Source: Chloroflexota bacterium (GTDB taxonomy: Bacteria; Chloroflexota; Anaerolineae; B4-G1; SLSP01). From it: 36,502 nt of DNA. A program made the translations under genes and the position numbers. The notes below the pieces were generated by a model, which saw nothing but the letters and a program-made list of their open reading frames with translations, made no database searches and was not told where the DNA came from. Position 1 is the first letter of the stretch; the number at the start of each line of letters is the position of its first letter. Location: positions 1 to 36,502 of the forward strand of contig JAKQHY010000120.1 in the NCBI GenBank assembly GCA_029555965.1, read 5' to 3'. Positions 1 through 7,347 of this stretch are shown here, one piece after another.

Positions 1-234
1 CACATCCGAGGGATCGGAGCACAACAACCCGAACGGCTCGACCAACACCCGGCGAAACGCCGCAAACGATGCGCCCGGCGGGATCAAGCGCAACTCCAAC
101 GGCTTGTCAATGTTGCGCGGATCCAACGCCAACGAGACGATCCACATGATCGGGAACAACACCGACGCCGTCACCAACAGCAGGAAAATCTGGATCAAAA
201 TCTGGTTGAGAATGTCCTTTTGCTTCCTAGACAT
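1..234 (-). CDS. MalG-like carbohydrate ABC permease, N-terminal fragment
   Basis: This is the second inner-membrane permease subunit of a carbohydrate ABC importer; only the first 78 codons lie in the window and the frame is still open at base 1. The translation starts MSRKQKDILNQ, followed by one strongly hydrophobic helix (about residues 11-35, containing LLLVTASVLFPIMWIVSLAL), which matches the first membrane segment of MalG-type permeases and the conserved FPIxW stretch after it. The ATG at 234-232 overlaps the stop codon of the upstream MalF-like gene by 8 bases, so the two are translationally coupled. The catalytic EAA loop lies beyond the window. The call rests on gene order and the first helix. 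Confidence 0.8.
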   Translation of the reverse strand, partial: MSRKQKDILNQILIQIFLLLVTASVLFPIMWIVSLALDPRNIDKPLELRLIPPGASFAAFRRVLVEPFGLLCSDPSDV

Positions 235-1279
235 CGTAAGCCTCCGTCGCGCGGGTCACGCGGTTCTGAATCAACGTGATCCCCAGCAGGATAAAGAACA
301 CCACGAGGCTGAAGGCTGCGCCGACGCCGTACAATCGCTGGTTGTACACCAGCTTATACGCCTGCGTCACCAGAATTTCCGTCTGACCAAACGGCCCGCC
401 CTGGGAAATAAAGTAGATCGGCGCGAAGCTGTTGAATGTCCAAATGGAACCCAACATAATCGCCGGCACCATCGCCGGGCGGATCAGCGACAAGGTGATG
501 TACCACAGCCGCCGCCAGCCATCCGCCCCATCCATCGAAGCCGCCTCGTACAGGTCGGCAGAGATGGATTGTAAGGCGCCGGTCGCCACCACGGTCATAA
601 ACGGCCAACCAAGCCAGATGTTGGCGAGCAGGATACAGTAAAAAGCCAGCGGCAAGAACGCCAGTGGGCCGCCTATCGGCGGCTGCGCCACCGTCATCCA
701 GCGCGTATCTGTAGCAAAGTGCGTGCCAAACCACTGGTTGAAGAGCGCCAGCAACTGGTTGAACGCCCCAAACCGGTCGTCGTACATATTGCGCCACGTC
801 AGCGCAGTGATGTAGCCGGGGATGGCCCAGGGCAGCACAAACAACGCCCGGTAGATTTTCTTCCCGATCAGCTTGGGGGTATTCAGGGCCAGGGCAATGG
901 CGACGCCCAATGCCACATGAAAACTCACATTCACCACCGTCCAGACCAGGTTGAAGAGCAGCAGCCGCCAGAAGTTGTAGTTTTCCAGGGATAACGAGTT
1001 GGTCAAAATCTTGATGAAGTTATCCAACCCCACAAAGGGCGGCGCGTACTTTTCCCAGGTGGCGGGGTTAAAAATCACGAAACGCAGGTTCTTGACACGA
1101 TAATCGGTAAAGGACATCCAAATTTGATAAAATTGGGGGATCAGCGTGATGAAGAACATCAGGATACCGGCCGGCGCAATGTACGTCCACGCCGTGCGCG
1201 ACTCCTTCACTCGCTGCAGAAACGCACCAAACCCTTTTTTAGGTGCGCTTACAGGTTGACGCTTAGAATTGGCTACCAC
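227..1279 (-). CDS. MalF-like carbohydrate ABC transporter permease
   Basis: Inner-membrane permease (350 residues) that pairs with the MalG-like subunit and accepts sugar from the binding lipoprotein encoded upstream. It has a short charged N-terminus, a first helix at about residues 33-55, several further hydrophobic segments, and the permease EAA loop near residue 245, YEAASMDGADGWRRLW, which docks the ATPase subunit. Length is normal for family members without the large periplasmic loop of E. coli MalF. Translation starts at GTG (1279-1277), preceded by a perfect AGGAGG at 1290-1285. A terminator-like hairpin lies between this gene and the binding-protein gene. No ATPase gene is in view, which is common where a shared MsmX/MalK-type ATPase is encoded elsewhere. 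Confidence 0.92.
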   Translation of the reverse strand: MVANSKRQPVSAPKKGFGAFLQRVKESRTAWTYIAPAGILMFFITLIPQFYQIWMSFTDYRVKNLRFVIFNPATWEKYAPPFVGLDNFIKILTNSLSLENYNFWRLLLFNLVWTVVNVSFHVALGVAIALALNTPKLIGKKIYRALFVLPWAIPGYITALTWRNMYDDRFGAFNQLLALFNQWFGTHFATDTRWMTVAQPPIGGPLAFLPLAFYCILLANIWLGWPFMTVVATGALQSISADLYEAASMDGADGWRRLWYITLSLIRPAMVPAIMLGSIWTFNSFAPIYFISQGGPFGQTEILVTQAYKLVYNQRLYGVGAAFSLVVFFILLGITLIQNRVTRATEAYDV

Positions 1280-1326
1280 AGTTACCTCCTTTGAGAATAG
1301 CCGCTAAAGCGGCGGATTAAGAGGTA

Positions 1327-1389
1327 GTGTTTTCGCGGGCAGTGTACCGCCCGCGAAAACGCTCTTTTTTAAGAAGGCTTCTTAAAAAA
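1327..1389. repeat. Intergenic double palindrome, copy 1 of a recurring core
   Basis: Two inverted repeats stand side by side between the binding-protein and permease genes. The first pairs GTGTTTTCGCGGGC (1327-1340) with GCCCGCGAAAACGC (1349-1362), 14 bp with one wobble. The second (1365-1389) is a nearly loopless palindrome with 12-bp arms, TTTTTTAAGAAG and its complement. Just outside, at about 1300-1313, is a small GCCGCTAAAGCGGC palindrome. The arrangement (small hairpin with TAAAG centre, then a GTGTTTTCG stem) recurs at 29795-29890, and the GTGTTTTC/GAAAACAC stem recurs at 19134-19187. It may be a mobile palindromic repeat that also works as an mRNA-stabilising hairpin. Confidence 0.6.
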
Positions 1390-1426
1390 TACAGGTGAGG
1401 GGGTATCGTTATGCCCCTCACCTGTA
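1384..1426 (-). terminator. Intrinsic terminator/attenuator after the binding-protein gene
   Basis: On the minus strand a perfect 13-bp stem (arms at 1426-1414 and 1402-1390, TACAGGTGAGGGG and its complement, 11-base loop) is followed directly by six U residues (1389-1384). It lies 34 bases after the stop codon of the binding-protein gene and before the permease genes. Partial read-through would give more binding protein than permease, as is usual for these operons. Confidence 0.75.
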
Positions 1427-1459
1427 TCCTATCCCTATAACAAACTCCGCCCCAAGGAG

Positions 1460-3838
1460 CTATTGCCCGCGCGTCTCAGCGACCTTCGCGGTGACGCTGT
1501 CGAACGCTGCCTGCAACGCCTCAGCGGGATCCGCGCCCGCGTCGAAGACCGACTTGAGCGCATTGTCCATCGCCTCCCAGTAGGCCCCCATTTCGGGGAT
1601 GACCGGGAATGCCACGCCGCCTTCAAACGCGACCGCCGCCTGCTGCATCAACGGGTCGTTAATCTCCACCCCAACAGTGGCCGGGATGTGGCCGACATCG
1701 GCCAGAATCGCCTGCGCCTGCGCGGAGAGGAAGAATTCCATAAACATCCAGGCCACAGCCTTGTCCGTGTCCTGGGCGTTGGCGTTCAGGTAGATGTTCT
1801 CCGTCTGAACGTAGCCAGAGAGCGGCGTCGGCCAGGGATCAATCGCCAGATTGTCTGCGCCAATCGCCTCGGACAACCCGGCGATGTTCCAGGTGCCGTC
1901 AATGATGATGCCTGCCTTGCCAGCCTTGAACAGGTTCACGTCATTGTCCGTATAGTACTCGGCCGGACCGGCATCTTTGAAGGAATTGAGCAGGTTTACC
2001 CACTCCACACCCTTCGCATCGTTGAACATAGGATCGCCTGCATCATTCATCAGTGCGCCACCCACACTGTTCAGGTGCGCCGCCGAGAAGAAGAACCCGT
2101 ATTCCAGGTCCGCGCCCACCACATCGCCCTGAGTGGCCGCCTTGGCCGCCGCCACCAGGTCGTCAAACGTCGCCGGGGCCTCGGCAATAATGCTCGTGTT
2201 ACGGAACATCACCACCCCCTTGATGGTCTGCGGCAGGCCGACCAGCGCGCCCTTGTATTGCACCGCGCCCAGCGCTGCTTCGTTGATAGAGGCCAGGAAC
2301 GGGGTGCTCGCCAGCTCAGTCACATCGGCCACCAGTTCGGCGTTGTAGAGCGCGGGGCCCCAGTCCGCCGACCCGATCAACACGGATGGCCCGCCGCCGG
2401 TGCCGGTCGCCGTCTCGTACTTGCCGCGCAAGTCGTCATAGGGTACACTCAGTACATCAAACTTCACATCTGGATACTTTTCCTGGAAGGCCGCAATCAC
2501 CTTGTTCAGACCCTCGGTTTCTTCCTCTTTCCAACCGTGCCACAGTGTCACCGTGCCGATCGTTTCCGGCTCCGGCGGCGTCTGACCGCGCGTCTCAGCA
2601 ACCTTCGCGGTGACGCTGTTGAACGCCTGCTGTAGCGCTACCTGCGGATCCGCGCCGGCGTCGAAGACCGACTTCAGCGCATTGTCCATCGCTTCCCAGT
2701 ACGCCCCCATTTCGGGGATGACCGGGAACGCAGTCCCCTTTTCAAACGCGACCGCGGCCTGTTTCATCAAAGGATCGGTCACTTCGACGCCCACCGTCGC
2801 GGGAATGTGTCCGGCGGCCGTCAACATTCCCTGCGCCTCGGCGGAGAAGAAGTATTCCATAAACGCCCAGGCAGCCTTCTGATCGTCGCCCGAGGCGTTG
2901 GCACCCATGTAGATGTTCTCGGTCTGGACGTAGCCGGAGAGCGGCGTCGGCCAGGGGTCAATCGCCAGATTGTCCGCGCCAATCGCTTCGGCCAACCCGG
3001 CGATGTTCCAGGTGCCGTCAATGATGATGCCCGCCTTGCCAGCCTTGAACAGGTTCACGTCGTTGTCGGTATAGTACTCGGTCGGCCCAGCATCCTTGAA
3101 GGACTTCAGCAGGTTGACCCAGGCCACACCCTTCGCATCGCTAAACAGCGGATTGCCCTTGTCGTCCATCAACAGGCCGCCCACGCCGTTCAGATGCGCC
3201 GCCGAGAAGAAGAACCCGTATTCCAGGTCTGCGCCCACCACGTCGCCCTTCGTAGCGGCCTTCGCCGCCGCCACCAGGTCGTCAAACGTCGCCGGAGCCT
3301 CGGCGATGATACTCTTGTTGCGGAACATCACCACGCCCTTGATGGTCTGCGGCAGACCGATGATGGCGCCCTTATACTTGACTGCGCCCATCGCAGCCGC
3401 GTTGATCGTGCGCAGGAACTCGGTGCTCGCCATGCCGGAGAGGTCGGCCACCAACTCGGCGTCGTAGAGCGCGGGACCCCAATCTGCCGACCCGATCAAC
3501 ACGGATGGCCCGCCGCCGGTGCCGGTCGCCGTCTCGTACTTACCGCGCAAGTCGTCATAGGGTACACTCAGTACATCAAACTTCACGTCCGGATAATTTG
3601 CCTGGAAGGCCGCAATCACCTTGTTCAGCTCGGCGGTTTCTTCCTCTTTCCAACCGTGCCACAACGTAATCGTCCCGGAGACGGTCGGCTTTTCCTCAGT
3701 CGGCTCTGCCGCCGGTTTCTCCGTGGCCTTGGGGACCGCGGTCGCCTGGGGCGTGGGCGCCGGGGTCTTGGTGCCGCACCCCGCCATCACCATGCTCAGC
3801 ACGACCAAAACACTTAAAAACGCGAAAATCTTTTTCAT
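1460..3838 (-). CDS. Tandem-duplicated carbohydrate-binding lipoprotein (two family 1 binding domains in one chain)
   Basis: Extracellular solute-binding protein of the sugar ABC importer, 792 residues, about twice the normal length. Residues 1-21 are a lipoprotein signal ending in VMAGC (Cys21), followed by a Pro/Thr/Glu-rich linker to about residue 52. Two complete binding domains follow, about 53-419 and 426-792, joined by a linker containing TPPEPE. Both domains begin T(I/V)TLWHGWKEEET and both end AETRGQ. Matching points at both ends of the unit are exactly 1119 bp apart (373 codons), so the duplication is in frame with no net indel and the DNA is still very similar. The domains differ at scattered positions and in short stretches such as LSGMASTEFLRT versus VTELASTPFLAS. 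AGGAGG at 3848-3843 precedes the ATG. A GGCTCG/CGAACC inverted repeat at 3888-3911 is a weak operator candidate. The sugar is unknown. Confidence 0.93.
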   Translation of the reverse strand: MKKIFAFLSVLVVLSMVMAGCGTKTPAPTPQATAVPKATEKPAAEPTEEKPTVSGTITLWHGWKEEETAELNKVIAAFQANYPDVKFDVLSVPYDDLRGKYETATGTGGGPSVLIGSADWGPALYDAELVADLSGMASTEFLRTINAAAMGAVKYKGAIIGLPQTIKGVVMFRNKSIIAEAPATFDDLVAAAKAATKGDVVGADLEYGFFFSAAHLNGVGGLLMDDKGNPLFSDAKGVAWVNLLKSFKDAGPTEYYTDNDVNLFKAGKAGIIIDGTWNIAGLAEAIGADNLAIDPWPTPLSGYVQTENIYMGANASGDDQKAAWAFMEYFFSAEAQGMLTAAGHIPATVGVEVTDPLMKQAAVAFEKGTAFPVIPEMGAYWEAMDNALKSVFDAGADPQVALQQAFNSVTAKVAETRGQTPPEPETIGTVTLWHGWKEEETEGLNKVIAAFQEKYPDVKFDVLSVPYDDLRGKYETATGTGGGPSVLIGSADWGPALYNAELVADVTELASTPFLASINEAALGAVQYKGALVGLPQTIKGVVMFRNTSIIAEAPATFDDLVAAAKAATQGDVVGADLEYGFFFSAAHLNSVGGALMNDAGDPMFNDAKGVEWVNLLNSFKDAGPAEYYTDNDVNLFKAGKAGIIIDGTWNIAGLSEAIGADNLAIDPWPTPLSGYVQTENIYLNANAQDTDKAVAWMFMEFFLSAQAQAILADVGHIPATVGVEINDPLMQQAAVAFEGGVAFPVIPEMGAYWEAMDNALKSVFDAGADPAEALQAAFDSVTAKVAETRGQ

Positions 3839-3965
3839 GTTCTCCTCCTAAACTAAATTGAATAGACTTCCAACACCCTGATTTTACGGCTCGTTAGAAC
3901 CATATCGAACCTTTTTTTTGACTGTTTAGATTGCCCAGTAGTCACCTCCTTAAAATCTCACGGTG

Positions 3966-5441
3966 TTAATTCGACAACAACATTAACGACTGAACGGTAC
4001 GCTGCACAGTCTCCTCGACCGCCATCCCCCGCCACAGGATTTGCTCAAACATCTGCCGCAAGAACAAGGAGACCTGCCGATAGTTGTGCAGCAACGGACG
4101 GGTGCGGGCCTTTTCCAACAACGGCACGATCATCGTCAACCACGGATGCGCGCCGGTGCTCAACGCACGATTAACCGAGACATAAGGAGAGATTTGGAGA
4201 TTCTCCCCACAAAAAGCGGCGGAAAGCTCGGTGGACGCAGCCAGCTTCAAAATCTCCAGGGATAGCTCCTGCACCGCAGATTGTTGGAGGATGGCCCAAC
4301 TCGTCCCGCCCAGGGAGCCAATCGGCGGCGTGCTTACAGTGGGCCGGGGCAGCAGTTGGAAGCCCAGGAATTGCGCCGTCGCGGTCTCATCTTCCGCCCA
4401 ATCACATTCGTCCCGGATGCGCGGCCACTCGTAAGTCCCACCCAAAGTCATGGGCGCCCGGCTCTGCGCAAACAGGCGGATCAAATCCCACACGCGGAAC
4501 GTCGGCAGCGCCGCCGGCAGGCAAGCGCGCCGCTTGATCGTAATCTCCTGAAGAAAGCTCAAAGCGGCATACACTTCGGGGCTATTCAAAATCAGGTCGC
4601 CTGCATCGTTCACCACATTGCCGCCGGCCACCCACAGGAAGGGCAGCAACAAGTTAACCGTCGCCTCGCCGGCAGCCGCGGCCACGGGCAACACCACCGC
4701 GTGGTCGTGACCGAGGCGTTGCATGACCTGGGGATCGGAAAAGTGATCTAACAGCGCCAGCCAGGATTCCCAGGTCTGCGGCGGCGTTAACCCTTCCTGC
4801 GCAAACCAATCTTTGCGATACCACAGCCCGGTAATATCCGCCTGGACCGGCACCGCGTACAAAAGACCGTTGACCGTGCTGTTTTTGATGACCGGCAGTT
4901 CCAGGTTTTGCAGGACTTCATCTACCCACAACGAATCCAGAGAGTTTAGAGGCGCAATATAGCCATTGTGGGCGTAATCGGTAATCCAGGCATAATCCAA
5001 CGGGATAATGTCCGGCGCGTTGCCCTGCGCCACAGCCCGCCGCAGAACCTGGTGGTATTCGCTGCGGGGATACATTGCAATATCCAGGCGCACCTCGTGC
5101 TCCAAGTGACGCCCGTTCCAATAACGCACCGCGTCTTCCAAAGAGGCCATCCAGCGCACGTCGGAATGAGCCAGCACCCGGATCGTCGTCTTCTGTTCCA
5201 GCCCGGCCCCCGCACGCGGAGACACGAACGTCCCCTGCCCCGCGCGCCGGTAGATCAGCCCTTCGCGCGCCAGTTCCGACAAGGCCTGGCGGACCGGCGC
5301 GCGGCTGATGTCAAACTGCTCGCACAATTCCATCTCGGTGGGCAAACGGTCGCCGGAGTGTAGCGCGCCGGATTCCATTTGCTTCGTGAAGTATTGTTTG
5401 AGTTGATAGTATAACGGGATAGGTGAATTGCGATCAATCAT
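3966..5441 (-). CDS. GntR-type regulator with a C-terminal solute-binding-protein sensor domain
   Basis: Predicted cytoplasmic transcription factor of 491 residues. Residues 1-75 form a GntR winged helix (IPLYYQLKQYF, SGDRLPTEMELCEQF, SRAPVRQALSELAREGLIYR, GQGTFV). Residues about 85-491 are not the usual UTRA or FCD effector domain but resemble a family 1 extracellular solute-binding protein (APDIIPLDYAWITDYA, GLLYAVPVQADITGLWYRKDWF, WLAL, FLWVAGGNVVNDAG, MTLGGTYEWPRI, GGTSWAI). There is no signal peptide. The gene lies directly upstream of the binding-protein and permease genes on the same strand, so it most likely senses the imported sugar inside the cell and controls the locus and itself. 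The ATG has only a weak ribosome-binding site. Confidence 0.9.
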   Translation of the reverse strand: MIDRNSPIPLYYQLKQYFTKQMESGALHSGDRLPTEMELCEQFDISRAPVRQALSELAREGLIYRRAGQGTFVSPRAGAGLEQKTTIRVLAHSDVRWMASLEDAVRYWNGRHLEHEVRLDIAMYPRSEYHQVLRRAVAQGNAPDIIPLDYAWITDYAHNGYIAPLNSLDSLWVDEVLQNLELPVIKNSTVNGLLYAVPVQADITGLWYRKDWFAQEGLTPPQTWESWLALLDHFSDPQVMQRLGHDHAVVLPVAAAAGEATVNLLLPFLWVAGGNVVNDAGDLILNSPEVYAALSFLQEITIKRRACLPAALPTFRVWDLIRLFAQSRAPMTLGGTYEWPRIRDECDWAEDETATAQFLGFQLLPRPTVSTPPIGSLGGTSWAILQQSAVQELSLEILKLAASTELSAAFCGENLQISPYVSVNRALSTGAHPWLTMIVPLLEKARTRPLLHNYRQVSLFLRQMFEQILWRGMAVEETVQRTVQSLMLLSN

Positions 5442-5469
5442 AAAGCATCAGACAAAGTTTGGTATATCT

Positions 5470-5504
5470 TTATAATATTATAAGACCTTATAACCGCTTG
5501 TCAA
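5470..5504 (-). promoter_or_regulatory. Promoter with overlapping operator palindromes for the GntR-type regulator
   Basis: On the minus strand a perfect TTGACA (5504-5499) and a perfect TATAAT (5482-5477) are separated by 16 bases. Two overlapping palindromes cover the spacer end and -10: TTATAAG-AC-CTTATAA (5478-5493, written on the plus strand) and TTATAATATTATAA (5470-5483). The expected start of transcription is near 5470, about 30 bases before the ATG. A GntR-family dimer bound here would block RNA polymerase, so autorepression is the simplest reading. I did not find the same palindrome before the binding-protein gene. Confidence 0.72.
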
Positions 5505-5563
5505 GCCTGCTTTTCGTCTACGACTTTTGGGCTATTATCACGTATAGAATGCCATTGCATTGA

Positions 5564-5596
5564 GCATTTTGAGCACGCTCCGCGTGCTCAAAATGC
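5564..5596. repeat. Perfect 15-bp hairpin
   Basis: GCATTTTGAGCACGC (5564-5578) pairs perfectly with 5582-5596 across a 3-base loop. It sits in the divergent space between the regulator and the pentapeptide gene. No U-run follows on either strand, so it is not a classical terminator. It could be a small palindromic repeat or an mRNA leader structure for the gene at 5632. Confidence 0.6.
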
Positions 5597-5631
5597 CCCC
5601 TTACCCAAGTGTATAACAAAGGAGCGTTCAA

Positions 5632-6330
5632 ATGAGTGAAGCAACAGAAACCAAAATGACAGCAGAACAACTGTTGGAGTCCCTGCGGACGCGGCGCGAC
5701 CTGACCAACGCCGATCTCAGCGGGCTGGCGCTGCCCGGCGCCAAATTCGCCGGCCTGAAAATGAGCGGGGTGAATCTCAGCGCAGCAGACCTCGCAGGCG
5801 GGCTGTTCGCCGGCGCGGAGATGGCCGGCGCCGATTTATCCCAGGCCCAGATGACCGGCGCGAATCTGGCCGGCGTCAACCTGGCGCAGGCGCTGTTCAG
5901 CAAAGCAAAAATGGCGGCGGCGCGAATCATGGGTGCGAACCTGGAAAAAGCCGATCTCTCCGAGGCCGATCTGATGGACGCCAAACTCGTGGGAGTCAAT
6001 CTACAAGGCGGTAAGCTGTGCGGCGCAAACCTGACGGGCGCCAACATCGCGGGGCTCAATCTCAAGGACGCCGACCTGACCGGCGCGCAGTTGACCGGCG
6101 CCAGGTTGTCGCGCGTTGAAGTCACCGGCGCCGACTTTACGGACGTGGACACTACCGGCGCCGTCTCCAAAGGCGTCAATTGGAGCGCAGCCAAAGTCCC
6201 GCCGGCGCACCTGCCGGAGCCTCTGCCAGAGACCCCGCCCTGGGTGCCCGCCGTCGTGATGGGCGTTGTCGTGGGGCTGGGCCTTATCCTGATCCTCAAG
6301 AAGAAAAAGCAGCGCCGAAAAACCTTTTAA
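5632..6330 (+). CDS. Pentapeptide-repeat protein with C-terminal membrane anchor
   Basis: Protein of 232 residues. From about residue 22 to 180 it consists of consecutive A(D/N)LxG-type pentapeptides (for example GANLAGVNLAQALFSKAKM, GANLEKADLSEADLMDAKL), which fold as a right-handed quadrilateral beta-helix. A Pro-rich spacer (about 190-203) leads to one hydrophobic helix (about 204-222, VPAVVMGVVVGLGLILIL) and a basic tail KKKKQRRK, so the repeat domain probably faces out of, or is tethered at, the membrane by a C-terminal anchor. There is no N-terminal signal peptide. AAGGAG at 5619-5624 supports the ATG at 5632. Pentapeptide proteins have varied roles (gyrase protection, scaffolds); nothing here tells which applies. 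Confidence 0.88.
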   Translation: MSEATETKMTAEQLLESLRTRRDLTNADLSGLALPGAKFAGLKMSGVNLSAADLAGGLFAGAEMAGADLSQAQMTGANLAGVNLAQALFSKAKMAAARIMGANLEKADLSEADLMDAKLVGVNLQGGKLCGANLTGANIAGLNLKDADLTGAQLTGARLSRVEVTGADFTDVDTTGAVSKGVNWSAAKVPPAHLPEPLPETPPWVPAVVMGVVVGLGLILILKKKKQRRKTF

Positions 6331-6332
6331 AC

Positions 6333-6453
6333 AGGACTTGCGCAACCAGTGAGAATTTACCGCAGAGCACGCAGAGATCGCAGAGACTTTTATAGGGTCT
6401 CAGCGGCCTCAGCGTGCTCTGCGGTGCAAAGGGGCCATCTTTGCGTAAGTCCT
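6333..6453. mobile_element. MITE-like palindromic element
   Basis: The outer ends AGGACTTGCGCAA (6333-6345) and TTGCGTAAGTCCT (6441-6453) are inverted repeats matching at 12 of 13 positions. Inside, a second long inverted repeat starts ACCGCAGAGCACGC at 6359 and ends GCGTGCTCTGCGGT at 6425, built from repeated GCAGAG units on the left arm and CTCTGCG/CTCAGCG units on the right arm. There is no coding capacity and no clear target-site duplication. Nested inverted repeats of about 120 bp are typical of a non-autonomous element moved by a transposase encoded elsewhere. A related single-arm fragment may lie at 32616-32637. Confidence 0.6.
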
Positions 6454-6527
6454 ATAAAAACGGTCATCGCGAGAATCGCTACATCAGGTATAATGAGCGT
6501 CCATCACCAAGGGAAGGGAAGGGGAGT

Positions 6528-7346
6528 ATGATTGCAAGTATCTATAGTAAACTATGCGGAATGTCGCCACGCTTTAACAAATTCTCAAAGCGGGTTATGT
6601 ACCAGTTTATGGCGGGTATGTACCAAAAACGCGACTGGACATTTATGAATTATGGCTATGAACATCTGGACCCGGCAACACCGGCGCCCGCGTTAAGTCA
6701 CGAGGACGAACCCAATCGCTTCTGCATTCAACTGTACCACCACGTTGCCGGGGCAATCAGTCTGTTGGGGGCAAAAGTGCTGGAAGTAGGCAGCGGGCGC
6801 GGCGGTGGGGCGGCGTACATCAAGCGCTATCTCAATCCCCGACTGATGGTGGGCGTGGATTTCTCGCCCAAAGCCGTGTCCCTGTGCAACCGTACCCACA
6901 TCATGGAGGGGTTGAGTTTCGTCCCCGGCGACGCCGGCAATCTGCCCTTCGATGATGCCAGCTTCGACGCCGTGGTCAACGTGGAGTCCTCGCATTGTTA
7001 CCCCAACATGGACACGTTCCTGGCCGAAGTGCGCCGCATCCTGCGCCCTGGCGGGCATTTCCTGTTCGCCGATTTCCGGGATCAGGAAGATTGGGACACG
7101 CTCCACCAACAACTGGAGCAGACCGGTATGCAGTGCGTCCGCCGCACTGACATCACAGAAAACGTCGTCGCCGCGCTGAATGCCGATCACGAACGCAAAC
7201 TGGTGCAAATCAAACGCGGCGTGCCCCGTCTGTTGATCAACGTGTTTCAGGAATTTGCCGGAAGTAAGGGAACACGCATCTATCGCCGCTTCCAAAACAA
7301 AGCCACGCTCTATTATAGCTTCGTGCTGCAAAAAACTGGAGCTTAG
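6528..7346 (+). CDS. Class I SAM-dependent methyltransferase
   Basis: Probable small-molecule methyltransferase of 272 residues. It has the SAM-binding motif I LEVGSGRGGGAAYI (about residues 83-96), motif II acidic residue in MVGVDFSPKAV, the DAGNLPFDDASFDAV segment and LRPGGHFLFADF, the layout of the ubiE/tocopherol/phthiotriol methyltransferase group. The substrate cannot be told. The reading frame is open further upstream, but the ATG at 6528 has a purine-rich GGGAAGGGGAG site just before it, and the upstream part runs into the MITE-like element, so the short form is chosen. A TATAAT (6489-6494) lies at the right distance for a -10. It converges on the HD-domain gene, with one base between the two stops. 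Confidence 0.87.
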   Translation: MIASIYSKLCGMSPRFNKFSKRVMYQFMAGMYQKRDWTFMNYGYEHLDPATPAPALSHEDEPNRFCIQLYHHVAGAISLLGAKVLEVGSGRGGGAAYIKRYLNPRLMVGVDFSPKAVSLCNRTHIMEGLSFVPGDAGNLPFDDASFDAVVNVESSHCYPNMDTFLAEVRRILRPGGHFLFADFRDQEDWDTLHQQLEQTGMQCVRRTDITENVVAALNADHERKLVQIKRGVPRLLINVFQEFAGSKGTRIYRRFQNKATLYYSFVLQKTGA

Positions 7347-7347
7347 G

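Noticed and set aside
1463..3817. Long plus-strand open frames opposite the binding-protein gene
   Set aside because: They lie antisense to a clear coding gene, have no ribosome-binding site or family resemblance, are rich in Arg and His as expected of reversed GC-rich codons, and repeat only because the sense gene is duplicated.
3853..3945. Thirty-codon open frame from a GTG next to AAGGAGG between the GntR-type gene and the binding-protein gene
   Set aside because: The GTG overlaps the ribosome-binding-like sequence, so spacing is impossible for initiation, and the peptide has no recognisable feature.
6414..6527. Longer N-terminal form of the methyltransferase starting at 6414
   Set aside because: The extension is translated MITE and intergenic sequence with no ribosome-binding site, while ATG 6528 has a good purine-rich site and gives a normal family N-terminus.
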